NCBI RefSeq assembly: GCF_018873765.1
Contig: NC_057921.1
Coordinates: forward strand, 67,383,557-67,447,556
DNA length: 64,000 nt
Direction of reading: 5' to 3'
From: Telopea speciosissima
Taxonomy: Eukaryota; Streptophyta; Magnoliopsida; Proteales; Proteaceae
Position 1 is the stretch's first letter. Each line of letters opens with the position of its first letter. The notes beneath the pieces are model-generated. The model ran no database searches, had not been told where the DNA came from, and worked only from the letters and a program-made list of their open reading frames with translations. Shown in pieces: positions 24,116-35,188 of the stretch. The position numbers and the translations under genes are program-made.

Positions 24116-25202
24116 CCATTACTTTGCCAAAAAAAAATATTATCCATTAACTTCTTCATTCCGTTTTAAGTCTTTAACCATCCATCCTTTCAGATCCTAC
24201 TTTTTAGGACTGTTCTTCCTTTTATTTCTCTCTCCATATATCCATTTTATTTCACCTGTAAATAATAAAAAAGAGAAAAATAGAAGAGAAGAGAAGAAGG
24301 AAGAGAAGAAGAGAGGTGGCCGTAACCTTGAGAGTCACAACCTTGTGTTGGGACTTCCGACTTCATTAAATATATATAGAACTAACCAATACAAGGATAT
24401 AATAAGAACTAACCAACAAATAAATAAAAAAGGACAAAACAGCCCTTGGGGGGAATTTGTGACTTGAACATAGCGCTAGCCACGATTTCCCTCCCCCTTA
24501 TTCAATTACTTCTAACACTCCTCCTCAAGCTGGAGCATAGATGTTAACCATGCCCAACTTGTTACAAATATAATCAACTCTACCACTCCCAAGAGACTTG
24601 GTAAAAACATCTGCAAGTTGTTCTCCTATGCGAACATGACTTGTAGAGATAATTCCTTGTTGTAGCTTTTCTCGAACAAAGTGACAGTCGATTTCAATAT
24701 GTTTTGTTCTCTCATGGAACACTGGATTTGATGGAATATGAATAGCAGCTTGGCACACCACAATTGCATAGGAGACACTCTCAAACCCAAGTTTGGTCAA
24801 CAACTGCTTTGCCCATATTAATTCACAGGTGACATGTGACATGTGCCATGGCTCGATACTCGGCCTCTGTGCTAGATCTGGCCACAACAGATTGTTTCTT
24901 GCTCTTCCAAGACACAAGGTTCCTTCCAACAAAAGTGCAGTAACCAGTAGTCGATCACCTATCAATAGGAGATCCAGCCCAATCAGCATCACAAAAACCT
25001 TCAATACGTCCATGTCCATGATCAGAGTATACTAGACCACGTGATGCAAAGCTGAACCACTACATCCGTAAGAAGAAGAGGAACAGGAAGCTGCTGTCCA
25101 AGTAGTAGTAGTGATACTTCCTTAGTTTTATTTTAGTATTTTGTGTTTTTAAATTGAACCGGCCCAACCTGGTTGAACCAGTGGTTCAATTAAAGTGACT
25201 TA

Positions 25203-28200
25203 TCAACTCCTCTTTCTGTGCCCTCCTTGAAACCCGGGATCTCATTGAGAATGCCCCCTTGCATTGCGGCCATGGTACTAAATCTCGTTTCGTTTCAGTG
25301 TTTCGGTCTGACTGAAATTTCCGAGATACCGAAATTTCGTCGAAATCTCGGTCGAAATATGGTATTTTTCTGTGGGTGTAAAATGCCAAAAATGTCCGAG
25401 ATTTCCGAAATTTTCGAAACGAGATGACCGAAATTACTGAGATTTCCGAAACGAGATGACCGAAATTTCCGAAATTTCCGAAATATTCGAAATATTGCAT
25501 TTTTTCATTTCGGACTTGCGTTTCGTTTCGGACAGGTCGAATCGCCCCATCTTGGTCTTTCCTCTCCAATTACGACCATTAGCCCAACGGCTGCATCTGG
25601 CTTCTTTGGGACCCATCCAAAATCCACTTCTCCATCTCCCACTCCTCCCCCCAACTCCTTCACCTTTCCATCTCCCTCCCCAACTCCCCTCCCTCCTTCC
25701 TCTCTGTTGTCTATGCCTTCAACAGGGCTGCCGATCGCTCCCCTCTTTGGGATGATCTTCTCCTCCTCAATTCCAGGGTCGGGTCCAGCCCTTGGGGGGG
25801 GGTGGGGGGAGACTTTAATGTTGTCAGATTTCAACATGAAACAAGTGGAGGCCGTCCTCTTGACTCTCTCGCTGTCTCTGCTTTTAACGATTGCATCGAG
25901 GAAGCGGGTATTGACGACCTTCTTTGGTCCGGATCCCCTCTTACTTGGCACAATCGTCGCGCAGGTCCTGACCGGATTGCTTGCAAGCTTGACCGGCTCC
26001 TCATCAATGGAGCCTGGCTCTCTTCTTTTCCCCATTCCCACGCTTCTTTTCCCCTCCAAGGTCTTTCAGACCACAGCCCTTGCCTCCTCCACATCCAACA
26101 ATACTCCTCCTTTGGCCCCAAACCTTTCAAATTCTTTGACATGTGGACCTCCCACCCCCTCTACCTCCCCACCATCCTCAAAGCTTGGAGCTCTCCTGTC
26201 TTCTGTCCCTCCCTCCCTCTCATTTCCTTTGCCAAAAAACTCCGCCTCACCAAATCAGCCCTCAAAGCCTGGAACTCCTCCACTTTTGGCAACATCAATT
26301 CCCGTGTTTCTAATTGCCGAAATGAGCTCTCCTGCATCCAATCCCTCCTCCAAGCTGACCCTCTCAACCCTTTCTTGGCAGAGGAAGAGAAAAAGCTCTT
26401 TGAATCCCTTGCCTCCCTTTCCTCTTAAGAAGAAAACTTCCTCCGCCAGAAATCCCACATTCGTTGGCTGGAGCTGGGCGACTCCAACTCGGCGTATTTT
26501 CACCGCTCTCTCAAAGCCAGACTCAGCTCCAACTCCATCACCATGCTCATTGCTAATGATGGCTCCCATCTTTCTTCTGTCTCTGACATCAAGTCTGAGG
26601 CAGTCTCCTTCTTCTCCTCCCTATTCAACCCCTCCCTCCTCCCTCCTTCTCCCATCCCCCCTGATCTCATAAATAAATTTGTCCCCCCCCTCTCTCGCTA
26701 GCTCCCTTCTCGCCATTCCCTCGGACGATGAGATCTCCAAAGCTATCCTCTCCCATAAATCCAACAAGGCCCCCGGCCCTGATGGCTTTAGCATGGGATT
26801 CTTCTTGAGCTGTTGGGACCACATCAAAGCTAAGCTCATCACTGCTGTTCGCAGTTTCTTCTTCAACCCCAACCAGCTGGCTCAGATTAATCAGACCTTC
26901 CTCTGCCTAATCCCTAAAAAAGATGGTGCTTCCTCTTTCTCTGATTTCAGGCCTATCTCCCTTTGCAATCTTCTTTACAAGTTCATTGCAAAGATCCTGG
27001 CCAATAGGATCTAGCTCGTCATCCCCTCCTTAGTGAGCCCGAACCAGTCTGCCTTCATCTCTGGTAGAAGCATCGCAGATAATATCATCCTCTGCTCTGA
27101 AATCGTTAGAGGTTTCGACAGGAAATCCCACTCGCCGGCTGCCCTGATGAATATTGACCTTCACAAAGCTTTCGACTCCCTTCGCTGGGACTTTATTACT
27201 GATGTGATGTCTCTGATGGGCTTCCCTCCGCCTTTCATTAGGTGGATTCTAACTTACATCTCCTCCCCTTCCTTCTTGGTTATTATTAACGGTTCCCCCG
27301 CAGGGTTCTTCCACACGAAAGCTGGAATCCGTCAAGGCTGCCCCCTTTCCCCTTTCCTATTCTCCCTGGCCCTTGAAGTCCTCTCTAGGAGTCTTCAAGC
27401 AAACACTGACCTTCACTTTATCTCCCCTCTTCCCAAATGTAAGCACATCAATCTCACCCATCTGGCCTTTGTTGATGATTTGACGATCTTCTCCAAAGCC
27501 TCCCCTTCCTCCATCTCTAACATCATGTCCTCCCTTCATTTCTTCGAATGCCTTTCAGGGCTTCGTATCAACCTCCTCAAATCCAAACTCTTCCTCTCGG
27601 GGATCCCTGATGATGCAAAAGCCAATCTGCTCCACTTGATTGGCTTCTCCCTTGGCACTCTTCCAGTCAAATACCTTGGCCTCCCTCTCATCCCTGCCAG
27701 GCTCTCCAGCCACCACTGCACCCCCATGCTTGACAATATCCGCAAGCGCCTCCAACTTTGGAAAGCCAAGCTTCTCTCCTATGCGGGCAGACTTGAGTGC
27801 ATCAGATCGGTCCTCCAATCCTCCTACATCTACTGGTACGGAGTTTTTGCCATTCCAAAAGTCACCTCCTTAGCTATGGAAAGACTCTTCTGCGCGTTCC
27901 TCTGGAAAGGAAAGGAAACTTCCAAATTCCTTCATCCTATCAGTTGGAAATCTATCTGCCTCCCCAAAGCTGAGGGAGGTTTGGGGATTAGGTGCATTCA
28001 GGACTCCAATACTGCGGGCATGCTAAAGCTAATCTGGAAAATATCTTGCAAGCATGATTCTATTTGGGTCCAATGGGTTTACTCCCATCTTAAAAATAAT
28101 TCCATCTGGACTGTTCCCATCCACCCCGATTCCTCCTACATCTGGCGCAAGATTCTCCACCTGCGCCACACTGCCCTGCGAGCCATCTCCTTCTCCATTG

Positions 28201-29089
28201 CTGATGGTTCCTCTACCTCCATTTGGCTTGATCCATGGCACCCCCTTGGAGTTCTCTACAACCATTTTGGCCCCAGAGCTATCTATTCCTCCAGCATCCC
28301 TAAGGAAGCGCCCCTCTCTTCTATCATCTCTATTGGCTTTGGTCCCCCCTCCCCCCTATCCCCATCCTCTCCTTGATCTGGCCTTCCCCCCCCCCCTTCC
28401 TCTCCCCTCCCCTCCCCCTCCCCCTCCATTGTTGACAAAATTACTTGGCTCCCCTCCTCTACTGGCCTCTTTAGCTTTATCTCTGCTTGGAATTTTGTCT
28501 GCCCCCAAGCCCCCTTGTCCCCTGGCACAAACTGGTTTGGTTCAAAGGTCACATCCCCCGCCATAGTTTCCTAGTTTGGCGAACCCTCAACCATTGCCTT
28601 CCCACCCAAGTCTTTCTCATCCACTGCAGAATCCCTGCCCCCCCCCCCCACCTGTACCTTGTGCTGGTCTGGTTCTGAAGACACTAACCATCTTTTCTTT
28701 GCTTGCCCCTTCTCCCAAACCATCTGGAAAAAAGCCCTTTTGTTCATTTGGCCTTGCAGCAGAAGACCCCTTCCCTTTGATAGAGAGTGGCTCTGGATGA
28801 TCAGATCCTTCCCATGAGGCTCTATATGAGACGCCGATCTTTCGACTTGATTTGGATGTCCATCTCCTTTGACGTTTTTACGAAATTGAGCTTTCTTCCC
28901 CACAAGTCTTTGTTGGATTCTCCTAGGAATAGGCATATTGTTAGAGCCTGGGACCTTGATTGTACCATTTTACAGCCCCCCTAGAGGGCTTGTGGCTTGT
29001 TTCTCCCCCCCTAGCTTTCCCTTGTTTTTCTTTCTTGCCTACCTCGGGCTTTCTTTGGTAATACATTTTTTATTCACCAAAAAAAAAAA
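25203..29089 (+). mobile_element. L1-clade LINE, 5'-truncated, ORF2 degraded
   Basis: Flanked by the 14-bp duplication ATTAAAGTGACTTA (25189-25202 and 29090-29103) with a poly-A end. ORF2 is readable across frames. The endonuclease part includes CALLETRDLIEN, GDFNVV and SDHSP. The RT part (about 26680-28376) includes NKAPGPDGF, DLHKAFDSLRWDF, GIRQGCPLSPFLF and FVDDL in place of YADD, followed by YLGLPL. A C-terminal zinc-binding (zf-RVT) segment follows. Stops near 26428 and 27014 and several frameshifts make it dead. No ORF1 remains. Confidence 0.9.
25276..25536. repeat. GAAATTTCC-rich insertion in the LINE endonuclease
   Basis: LINE coding sequence stops near 25275 and resumes near 25537. 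Between them the DNA is dominated by variants of GAAATTTCC and TTTCGAAA. The left edge, GGTACTAAATCTCGTTTCG, resembles AGTATTAAATCTCGTTTCAG near 31047, so both are edges of one repeat family. Classification is unknown. Confidence 0.5.
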
Positions 29090-29241
29090 ATTAAAGTGAC
29101 TTAAGTCACCTTTTAATTAATGCAATGTTGTTTTTTTCTTTTGGGTCCACACCTCCTATGAATTTAGAAAAGGGAGGTGGTGTTTAGAGCTAACCGGCTA
29201 GGAGAATTCACACTCCTAGGCTGAATAGGAGTAAGGCCAAT

Positions 29242-29414
29242 AAAAAAAAAAAGGCTGTATCCAGTGCACAAGGCTCCCACGTTTAGCAAGGTCTGGGGAG
29301 GGTCAAATGTACGCAGCCGTACCCTTGTTTCCAGAGAGGATGTTTCCAGGACTTGAACCCGTGACCAAGCGTTTAGCAAGTAAGCACTTGACCAACGCGC
29401 CAAGCACGACCTTC
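29242..29414 (-). mobile_element. Au-type SINE, complete
   Basis: Minus-strand words GTCACGGGTTCAAGTCCTGG, AAACA, GGGTACGGCTGCGTACAT, GACCTTGC and GGGAGCCTTGTGCACTGG match the Au SINE body; the 5' head is divergent. Flanks are AATAGGAGTAAGGCCAAT (29224-29241) and AATAAGAGTAAGGCCAAT (29415-29432), an 18-bp duplication with one mismatch. Confidence 0.85.
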
Positions 29415-29471
29415 AATAAGAGTAAGGCCAATGGCCCCTATAAATAAAGGATTCGGTGGGGAGAGGTATTC

Positions 29472-30002
29472 TAGGGCTGCAACAGGGTCGGGTTGGGCTG
29501 AGCTTTATAAAACCCTAGCCCGACCCTACGTCCCTTTAGCTAGGCCTAGGCCCGACTTGACCCTGAGACCCTGACTCAAGGCCTGAAAAATCCAACCCTA
29601 ACCCGCCCTCGGGGTTGGGCCAGGCTGACCCCAATTGGCCTTGATCATGGGGAGGGGGAAGGAAATGCATGGGCTGGAATGGGCCGGAGAGAAAATTATC
29701 AATTTTACATAAAATACACTATAATAAAAATGTATTATATCACTTATTATGTTCATATATAGTATATTATATAACAAAATGTGGGTGAAGTTTAAAGTTT
29801 ATACTATATATATTATAGTATAACTAAAACAAAATCGGGTCGGGCCAGGCTTAGCCCAAGGCCTTAACCCTGGCCCGACTCGACCCTAACTCAGGGCCAG
29901 AAATTTTCAGCCCTGACCCGCCCTCAGGGCCGAATATCTTAGCCCAGACCCTGTTCGGGCTCAGGGCGGGTTCGGGCCGACAGGGCCAAACTTGCACCCC
30001 TA
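29472..30002. mobile_element. hAT-type non-autonomous element
   Basis: An 8-bp duplication AGGTATTC (29464-29471, 30003-30010) brackets a 531-bp element starting TAGGGCTGCAA and ending TTGCACCCCTA. TAGGGxTGCAA ends and 8-bp duplications are typical of hAT. Subterminal regions are rich in GGGTCGGG and CCCGACCC. No ORF. Confidence 0.85.
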
Positions 30003-31041
30003 AGGTATTCTCACCTCTGAATTTTTGAAAATTGCTATTGCTGCTTTGCAACTTTGTTTCTTCTTTGAAGATTTGCTTTGTGTCTGATCTAAGCTGGTAG
30101 GATTGGTGTTTGATCCAATCGACATTCGGATCCCTCCCACATGTTCAATCTTTTTTTAGCGGTTTCCCCAGAGATCTTTATCATTAATGCAACCTCCATT
30201 TTGTTCATTCATGGCTTGCAGTGTGAAGCCCGGGTGGTTCTATTGAAGCTCCTATCAAGTTTTTTGTCCAAGATCCAACCGATTTTTATTCAAGTTTCAA
30301 CTTCCAACAAGCTGCTGCCAGAAAGTTTCTGCAACAACAGTAAGTTAGAAATGATCTCCATCCCCTCCTTTCTTTTTCTAATCCTCTACAACCTCAACCC
30401 TAGCTTTGCCCCTTCTTGTTTTCAAGGTTCCCATACCCTAAATTCCCTACAGACCTAACCATCATCCATTCAGCCCCATACTAGGACCGAACATCCCTCT
30501 TCTTCCTCTAGTCACTCGATCCAAAGCTGGTCCAATTCTGACCAGCCAAAACCCTAGATTCTAGTATTTTCTTATTTTCCAAAACCCGAAACCCTAAACC
30601 TAAGTTACTGCCCATTCAAGTTTACACACTTCCATCCATCAAAACATCTCAGGACCTTCACTGATAGACTCTCCTACCTCAACTTGACATAACCAATACA
30701 TCAAACCCTAACCCCAACCAAACCCTAACCCTAATTTCACCAAAAACACTATTTCTAACTTAGACGATTCACCTGTTCATAACAGATCCTGGTTGATTGG
30801 CTCCTAGTTTGACTTTTAAAACTTAGGACTACATTACCACGGTCTGGAGCCTTCTTGAGATACCTCAAAATACGAACAATAGCATCCCAGCAAGATGTAC
30901 GAGGAGAGGACAGAAATTGACTCACAATACTGACAGGAAAGGCTATATCAGGTCGAATCACAGTCAAGTAATTCAATTTTCCAACCAATCTCTGATACTT
31001 CTCAGGATCATCTAGAATATCACCACTTTCAGCTGTAAGCA

Positions 31042-32250
31042 TAGTATTAAATCTCGTTTCAGCAGGCCATATTGGCCTGACCAAAATTTTCGAGATATCG
31101 AAATTTAGTATTTTTTCTGCAAGATTTCGATTGATCATTTTGGTGTGTTTTAGGCCAAATTAAGGCCTGAAACTTCATGGAAACCCTATTTTAGACTATA
31201 TAAACACATGTAATGTTCAAATTGCAAAAATAGTCACCCAAAGTGGTGTTTTGGATTTGCACCCTTGATTGGCAGTATACGGACAAATCCTAATGTATAA
31301 TTAGTTAATTACACATTGTTTAAGTACTAGAGGACATAAGAAACAATTTAAACAAGTAAATCATACAAACATAAAGTCAATTACTTATAAGTCATAATAT
31401 TAAATACATAATTAGGATGACATCAATATACTCTCCTAATACAAGTCAAGTGTCTACTAATAATAGTTACTATGTCGTCCAGAATTGATCCCACTCATAG
31501 TTTGATGGAGTCGACGTGCAATGTCCTCTGACTGTAAGACACATGAATGCCACATCATAGTCTAAGAGAAGAAATGAATATAGTCCTCCACAGTTGCCAT
31601 GTAAATTGCATCATCGACATACTGAAGGTAACCTATCCTCGGATATGCGTCACCAAAGTGTGAAGAACTACCCATTGATCCATTGTGATATGATGCCTGT
31701 GGGAACATGTACAGGTACGGCTGGTAGATTGGGTGGGAGATGTCGTCCGCAAAAGACGATCCTATACGACCCTGTGAGTGGGAGTCGTACTCAAAATTGG
31801 GAATGGATGAAGAAGATATATCTTCCTCCACCCCAGTGAACTGCCCATATGGATGTAAATATGATGCACTGTACTCTGATGGTGTTGGAGATGGACTGCT
31901 CTCTCCGCCAAAAGATGGGGCACGCTAATGCCCACTCGATCTGTTGTCCATGTCGCCAATACTCAATCCACCAACAGAACTAGATAATGTATCAATGTCA
32001 ATAAGATCAGTCTTCTTACAAGGATAGAACTGGGCATGAGGTCCTCTCGAGTAACCTTTATGTGTGCGGCCACGTGCACTACGGTCCGTAACCTGTGTGG
32101 CATGATCAAACTGTGTTTCTCTGGTGAATCTGATTAGCTTTGCAGCCGGCTCCTACTGCTCTACCACATACTGCTCTCGAATTCCATCATATGCACCACC
32201 ACCCACTACCACCATCACCATCACTGTTAACAGGATCAAAATTAGAGCTG
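31042..32250 (-). mobile_element. Degraded DNA-transposon fragment, possibly hAT C-terminal region
   Basis: Minus-strand readings give a low-complexity polar C-terminus: DLIDIDTLSSSVGGLSIGD, NFEYDSHSQGRIGSSFADD, YQPYLYMFPQAS and YMATVEDYIHFF. Such tails occur in plant hAT-like transposase proteins, but no catalytic domain is left here. An edge near 31047 matches the GAAATTTCC-type insertion in the 25-kb LINE. Confidence 0.35.
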
Positions 32251-32800
32251 AATGCTTGGATGATCTAAGGCAGACCCCAAGCTATGTATTTATAATAAAA
32301 AGTCAAAAAATACAAGGACATAATTGCCCCTAACATAGCCGACATGGCTGTACACATAACAGAAAGAAGAAAATGTCCAGGATACCCCCACAGCATTCTG
32401 GCCCATACAATCCAACACTCCCCCTCAAGTTGGTACATATATGTCATGCATGCCCAACTTGACTAAAATAGGATGAAATACTTTACCACTCAGTCCCTTA
32501 GTGCATACATCGGCCAACTGATCAGCAGACTTCACAAAGGGAACACAGATGAGTCCGGCTTCAAGCTTCTCCTTGATGAAATGTCGATCAACCTCCACAT
32601 GCTTAGTACGATCATGCTGGACAGGGTTATGAGCAATGCTAATGGCAGCTTTATTGTCACAATATAGCATCATGGGAAGATGGACAGCAACACCAATATC
32701 CTGCAACAATCCCCTAAGCCACAGCAATTCACAGATTCCTTGTGCCATCGCACGAAACTCTGCTTCAACACTGGACCTTGCCACAACATTCTGTTTTGGT
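32251..32800 (-). mobile_element. Second Ty1/copia 3' end (RNase H plus LTR fragment)
   Basis: RNase H end of pol at about 32795-32425: ARSSVEAEFRAMAQGICELL, YCDNKAAISIAHNPVQHDRT, VDRHFIKEK, SADQLADVCTKGL and KLGMHDIYVPT. The LTR starts TGTTGGATTG at 32417 directly after the purine tract TTGAGGGGGAG and is cut near 32251. The upstream part is lost at about 32800. Confidence 0.85.
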
Positions 32801-32955
32801 TTAAACCGACGGGTTTTGAACTAAAACCGTATCCGAATTTAATACTTATATAGCTGATCCGAAACCAAACCGAATTTATTCGGTTCAGCTCGATTCGGTT
32901 AATTCAACTCGGTTTCGGGTTCGGTATTCGATTTCGGTTTGATTTTGACACCCTT
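32801..32955. repeat. CGGTTT-rich repeat
   Basis: Short variants of CGGTTCGG, CCGAATT and TTCGGTTT, ending GATTTTGACACCC. This pattern recurs in plant genomes as the end of small DNA elements. No boundary duplication was found. Confidence 0.5.
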
Positions 32956-34435
32956 ACTCCCATCATCTGCCTTCCTCCCCTTCTGCCCAGCCTCCTCCCC
33001 AATGGAGTGCCCTTTTCAGTCCCGCTCCTACACCCTCTAGAGAAGGTCTTCCCCTTCGTTTCATTGCTCCCTCCCTTAATGGTGTAACCAAATTTTCCCT
33101 CTGCCCTCTTGGTCTTCTTGATGATGAAGCTAAGCTTTGGGATAACTGTCTAGTTCGCCATTTCCTGGTTTCTCGTTTCCGTTTCACATTGTGAAACTTT
33201 CTCTGACCAAGAAATGAAGACCCCAAGGAAATATTCAAACTTTTCTTATGGACAATGGATATTGTCTTCAAGTTCTTTGATGAACTCGACAAAATCCGAG
33301 TGCTTGAAGGAGGTCCATGGCAAGTTGGGAAAAAACCAATTTTCCTCCGCCAATGGCATCGTCAGCTCTAGCTGAAACAGGTGGACATATCATCCATCCC
33401 TCATCCATCCCTCTGTGGATCTCTCTTCCCGGACTGCCGCTTCACTTCTGGTGCAACGAAGGACTTAGCACTGTGGGATCTGTAGTGGGCACACCCCTTT
33501 GCTCAAATGCTAGAACCATGAGAAAGGATCGACTGGCATGCGCTCGAATCTGCATTGAAGTTTCTGCAGATGTCACTCTTCCTTCATTGATCAAGATTAA
33601 AGACAGAGATGGTTACTCCTTTGATCAAGAAATACACTTCGACTGGAGACCTCCTCACTGCCTCTAGTGCAAGACTTTCGGCCATGATACTAACCTTTAT
33701 GCTCCAAAGGAAGATTCTACCTCTCCCGCAGACCTCTGTGAAGCTGACATCGAGATTCCTACCTCTGTAGGTGATTTGCATACGCAGGAGCATACCCAAG
33801 AGCATTGTATGCCCTCTAGAGGGAGGACCAGAACCAGACCTCGCCAGAAAAAGCAGCGACAGAAAGAAAAGCTGGCATCAGTTTCTCCAACTCGATTGCC
33901 TGATGGTCACAACCCAGCCTCTGCTTTATCCAGTGGAGAAAATCGATTTGCAGTCCTGTCCTCTGATGTTGAAGCAGACCCAATCCCTCCACCCAAGATG
34001 CTCTCTGATCGAGGTACCTCGACTAGTCGCATTTTGTTGGATCCTCAAGCAGTTGACCTAGAAAAGCTCCCTTTTGTATCTCGATCTTCTCCTCGGACAT
34101 CCGCCTCGTCGATGCCCTTGCAGCTCTCTTCTCTTCTCGTTGCGCCTCTAGGCTCCAGGTATGCTGGTAATGCGAGAATCTTCATCTATTATCCCCTCTT
34201 CCCTTGTGGGACCCACTACTTTTATTCAACCTCCCCTTACCCCCCTTGCTTGATGGTCCACCCCTCTTGATCGCTGGTCCCACCTTTTCTGGCCCATACT
34301 CCCTTAGCCCTTCTAATCTCAACTCTTGCAATCCTCGGGCCTTTCCTTCCGGGTCTTTTTCTAACCAAAACCCAACTGGTACATCTTGCTTTCGCTCGGT
34401 TCGATCTTTCCTTGCCGCAGGCCTCTGGAAAGGGG
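32956..34435 (+). pseudogene. LINE ORF1 (gag-like) fragment
   Basis: Plus-strand readings in shifting frames: a DUF4283-type region (LDDEAKLWDN, RVLEGGPWQVGKKPIFLRQW, SLPGLPLHFWCNEGLSTVGS) and a degraded zinc knuckle CKTFGHDTNLYAPK around 33668, where the third Cys is lost. A charged tail follows. Similar in order to the ORF1 of the LINE at 40523. ORF2 does not follow. Confidence 0.6.
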
Positions 34436-34690
34436 TCTAGTTCCAGTTTTTGCTGGGTGAACCAGCCATTTTGATCAAATCAGGCATCTGGATTTTAAAA
34501 CTATTGTCTAATATTTTCGAGGCATAAGCTTTGCAGTTTGCAGTAATTCTCTAACTCTAAGGACCTAAAGGGTGTAGGTACATGTATTTGGTATTTCTGG
34601 ATGAAATATTTCCAGGATATAGAAAAATCTACCATGTCCAGAATACGAATAGCTTTTTGTGTGTAAAAACAACTCGCTAGAATTTGATTA
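34436..34690 (-). pseudogene. Relic duplicate of a DUF3754-gene exon and its surroundings
   Basis: This block resembles 60072-60362, sharing GGGGTCTAGTTCCAGTTTTT, TAATATTTTCGAGGCAT, GGTGTAGGTACATGTATTTG and GATGAAATATTTCCAGGA. It includes a copy (about 34630-34673) of the 45-nt exon at 60315-60359, with a 4-nt deletion that breaks its frame and a damaged splice acceptor. Confidence 0.7.
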
Positions 34691-35188
34691 TTGGCATTAC
34701 ACTTAATAAGGGGTCCCAAATAGGCAAGACAAGTTAATATGTTTCTATTCTCACCATGGCATATAGTGAACCTGAATACGCATTGAAAAATAATATATTT
34801 CATGTCTAAACGTATTTAACTAAAATATTGTTAGATACTATAAGCAACAAACAAAGTCCATGGAGGTTACTCCATCTTGTAGACATATTAACTGTTTCTT
34901 CGCAGATGAACTACTAGTTACAATAGAATTCAAGATCAGCAAATGAAACAGTGGATGATCTAGCAAAGTAACTAAGTTAAATAGAGGTGTTCTCCATCTT
35001 TGGATTTCTGTGACTGGTCAACAATATAACCTTATTGGAGACTGTACTGTAACATTCTCCTTCTCCCTAAATGAAGTGGTTAACTATCATAAGGAGAGGG
35101 AGAGGGAGAGGGAGGGGGAGAATCCGAGAACTATGTTACTAAGACATTCTGCACACCCAGTTAGCTAGAAACTAAGAAAAATACTTAC
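34691..35188 (-). other. Non-coding, downstream of the 35.2-kb exon
   Basis: No exon or repeat ORF was recognised on either strand. A (GGGAGA)n microsatellite sits at about 35092-35122. The next DUF3754 exon would be expected in or beyond this stretch and is not seen. Confidence 0.5.

Larger units (their letters stand above)
25042..30836 (+). mobile_element. Solo LTR of the TG...TA family, itself interrupted three times
   Basis: Starts TGATGCAAAGCTG at 25042 and ends AGGACTACATTA at 30836. CCACG flanks both sides (25037-25041, 30837-30841), a perfect 5-bp duplication. After removing the LINE, SINE and hAT-like insertions, about 1.2 kb remains, the size of the LTRs at 55351 and 57698. It shares TTGAACC...GGTTCAAT words and an AACCCTAA-rich 3' part. 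Confidence 0.85.
24257..31041 (-). mobile_element. Ty1/copia element fragment (minus), split by a nested stack
   Basis: The 3' LTR is 24257-24517 (TGTTAGAAG...TTTACA on the minus strand), preceded by a purine tract (GAGGAGGAG). The RNase H end of pol is about 25036-24525 (HERTKHIEIDCHFVREK, GEQLADVFTKSL, YICNKLGM). The upstream pol part is 31041-30842 (RLVGKLNYLTVIRPDIAFPV, FLSSPRT, ILRYLKKAPDRG). With 25042-30836 removed, the reading ...KAPDRG joins LVYSDHGHGRIEGF, which shows one element split by a later insertion. 5' parts are absent. Confidence 0.85.

Noticed and set aside
25707..26672. Long open frame (321 codons) on the plus strand
   Set aside because: It is a shifted frame over the L1 endonuclease; the Pro/Ser/Leu-rich product reflects C-rich LINE sequence, and the true motifs (GDFNVV, SDHSP) are in another frame.
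31594..31928. Plus-strand open frames in the 31.6-kb region
   Set aside because: The minus-strand reading gives the more coherent Tyr/Ser-rich transposase-like tail; the plus frames have no recognisable motif.
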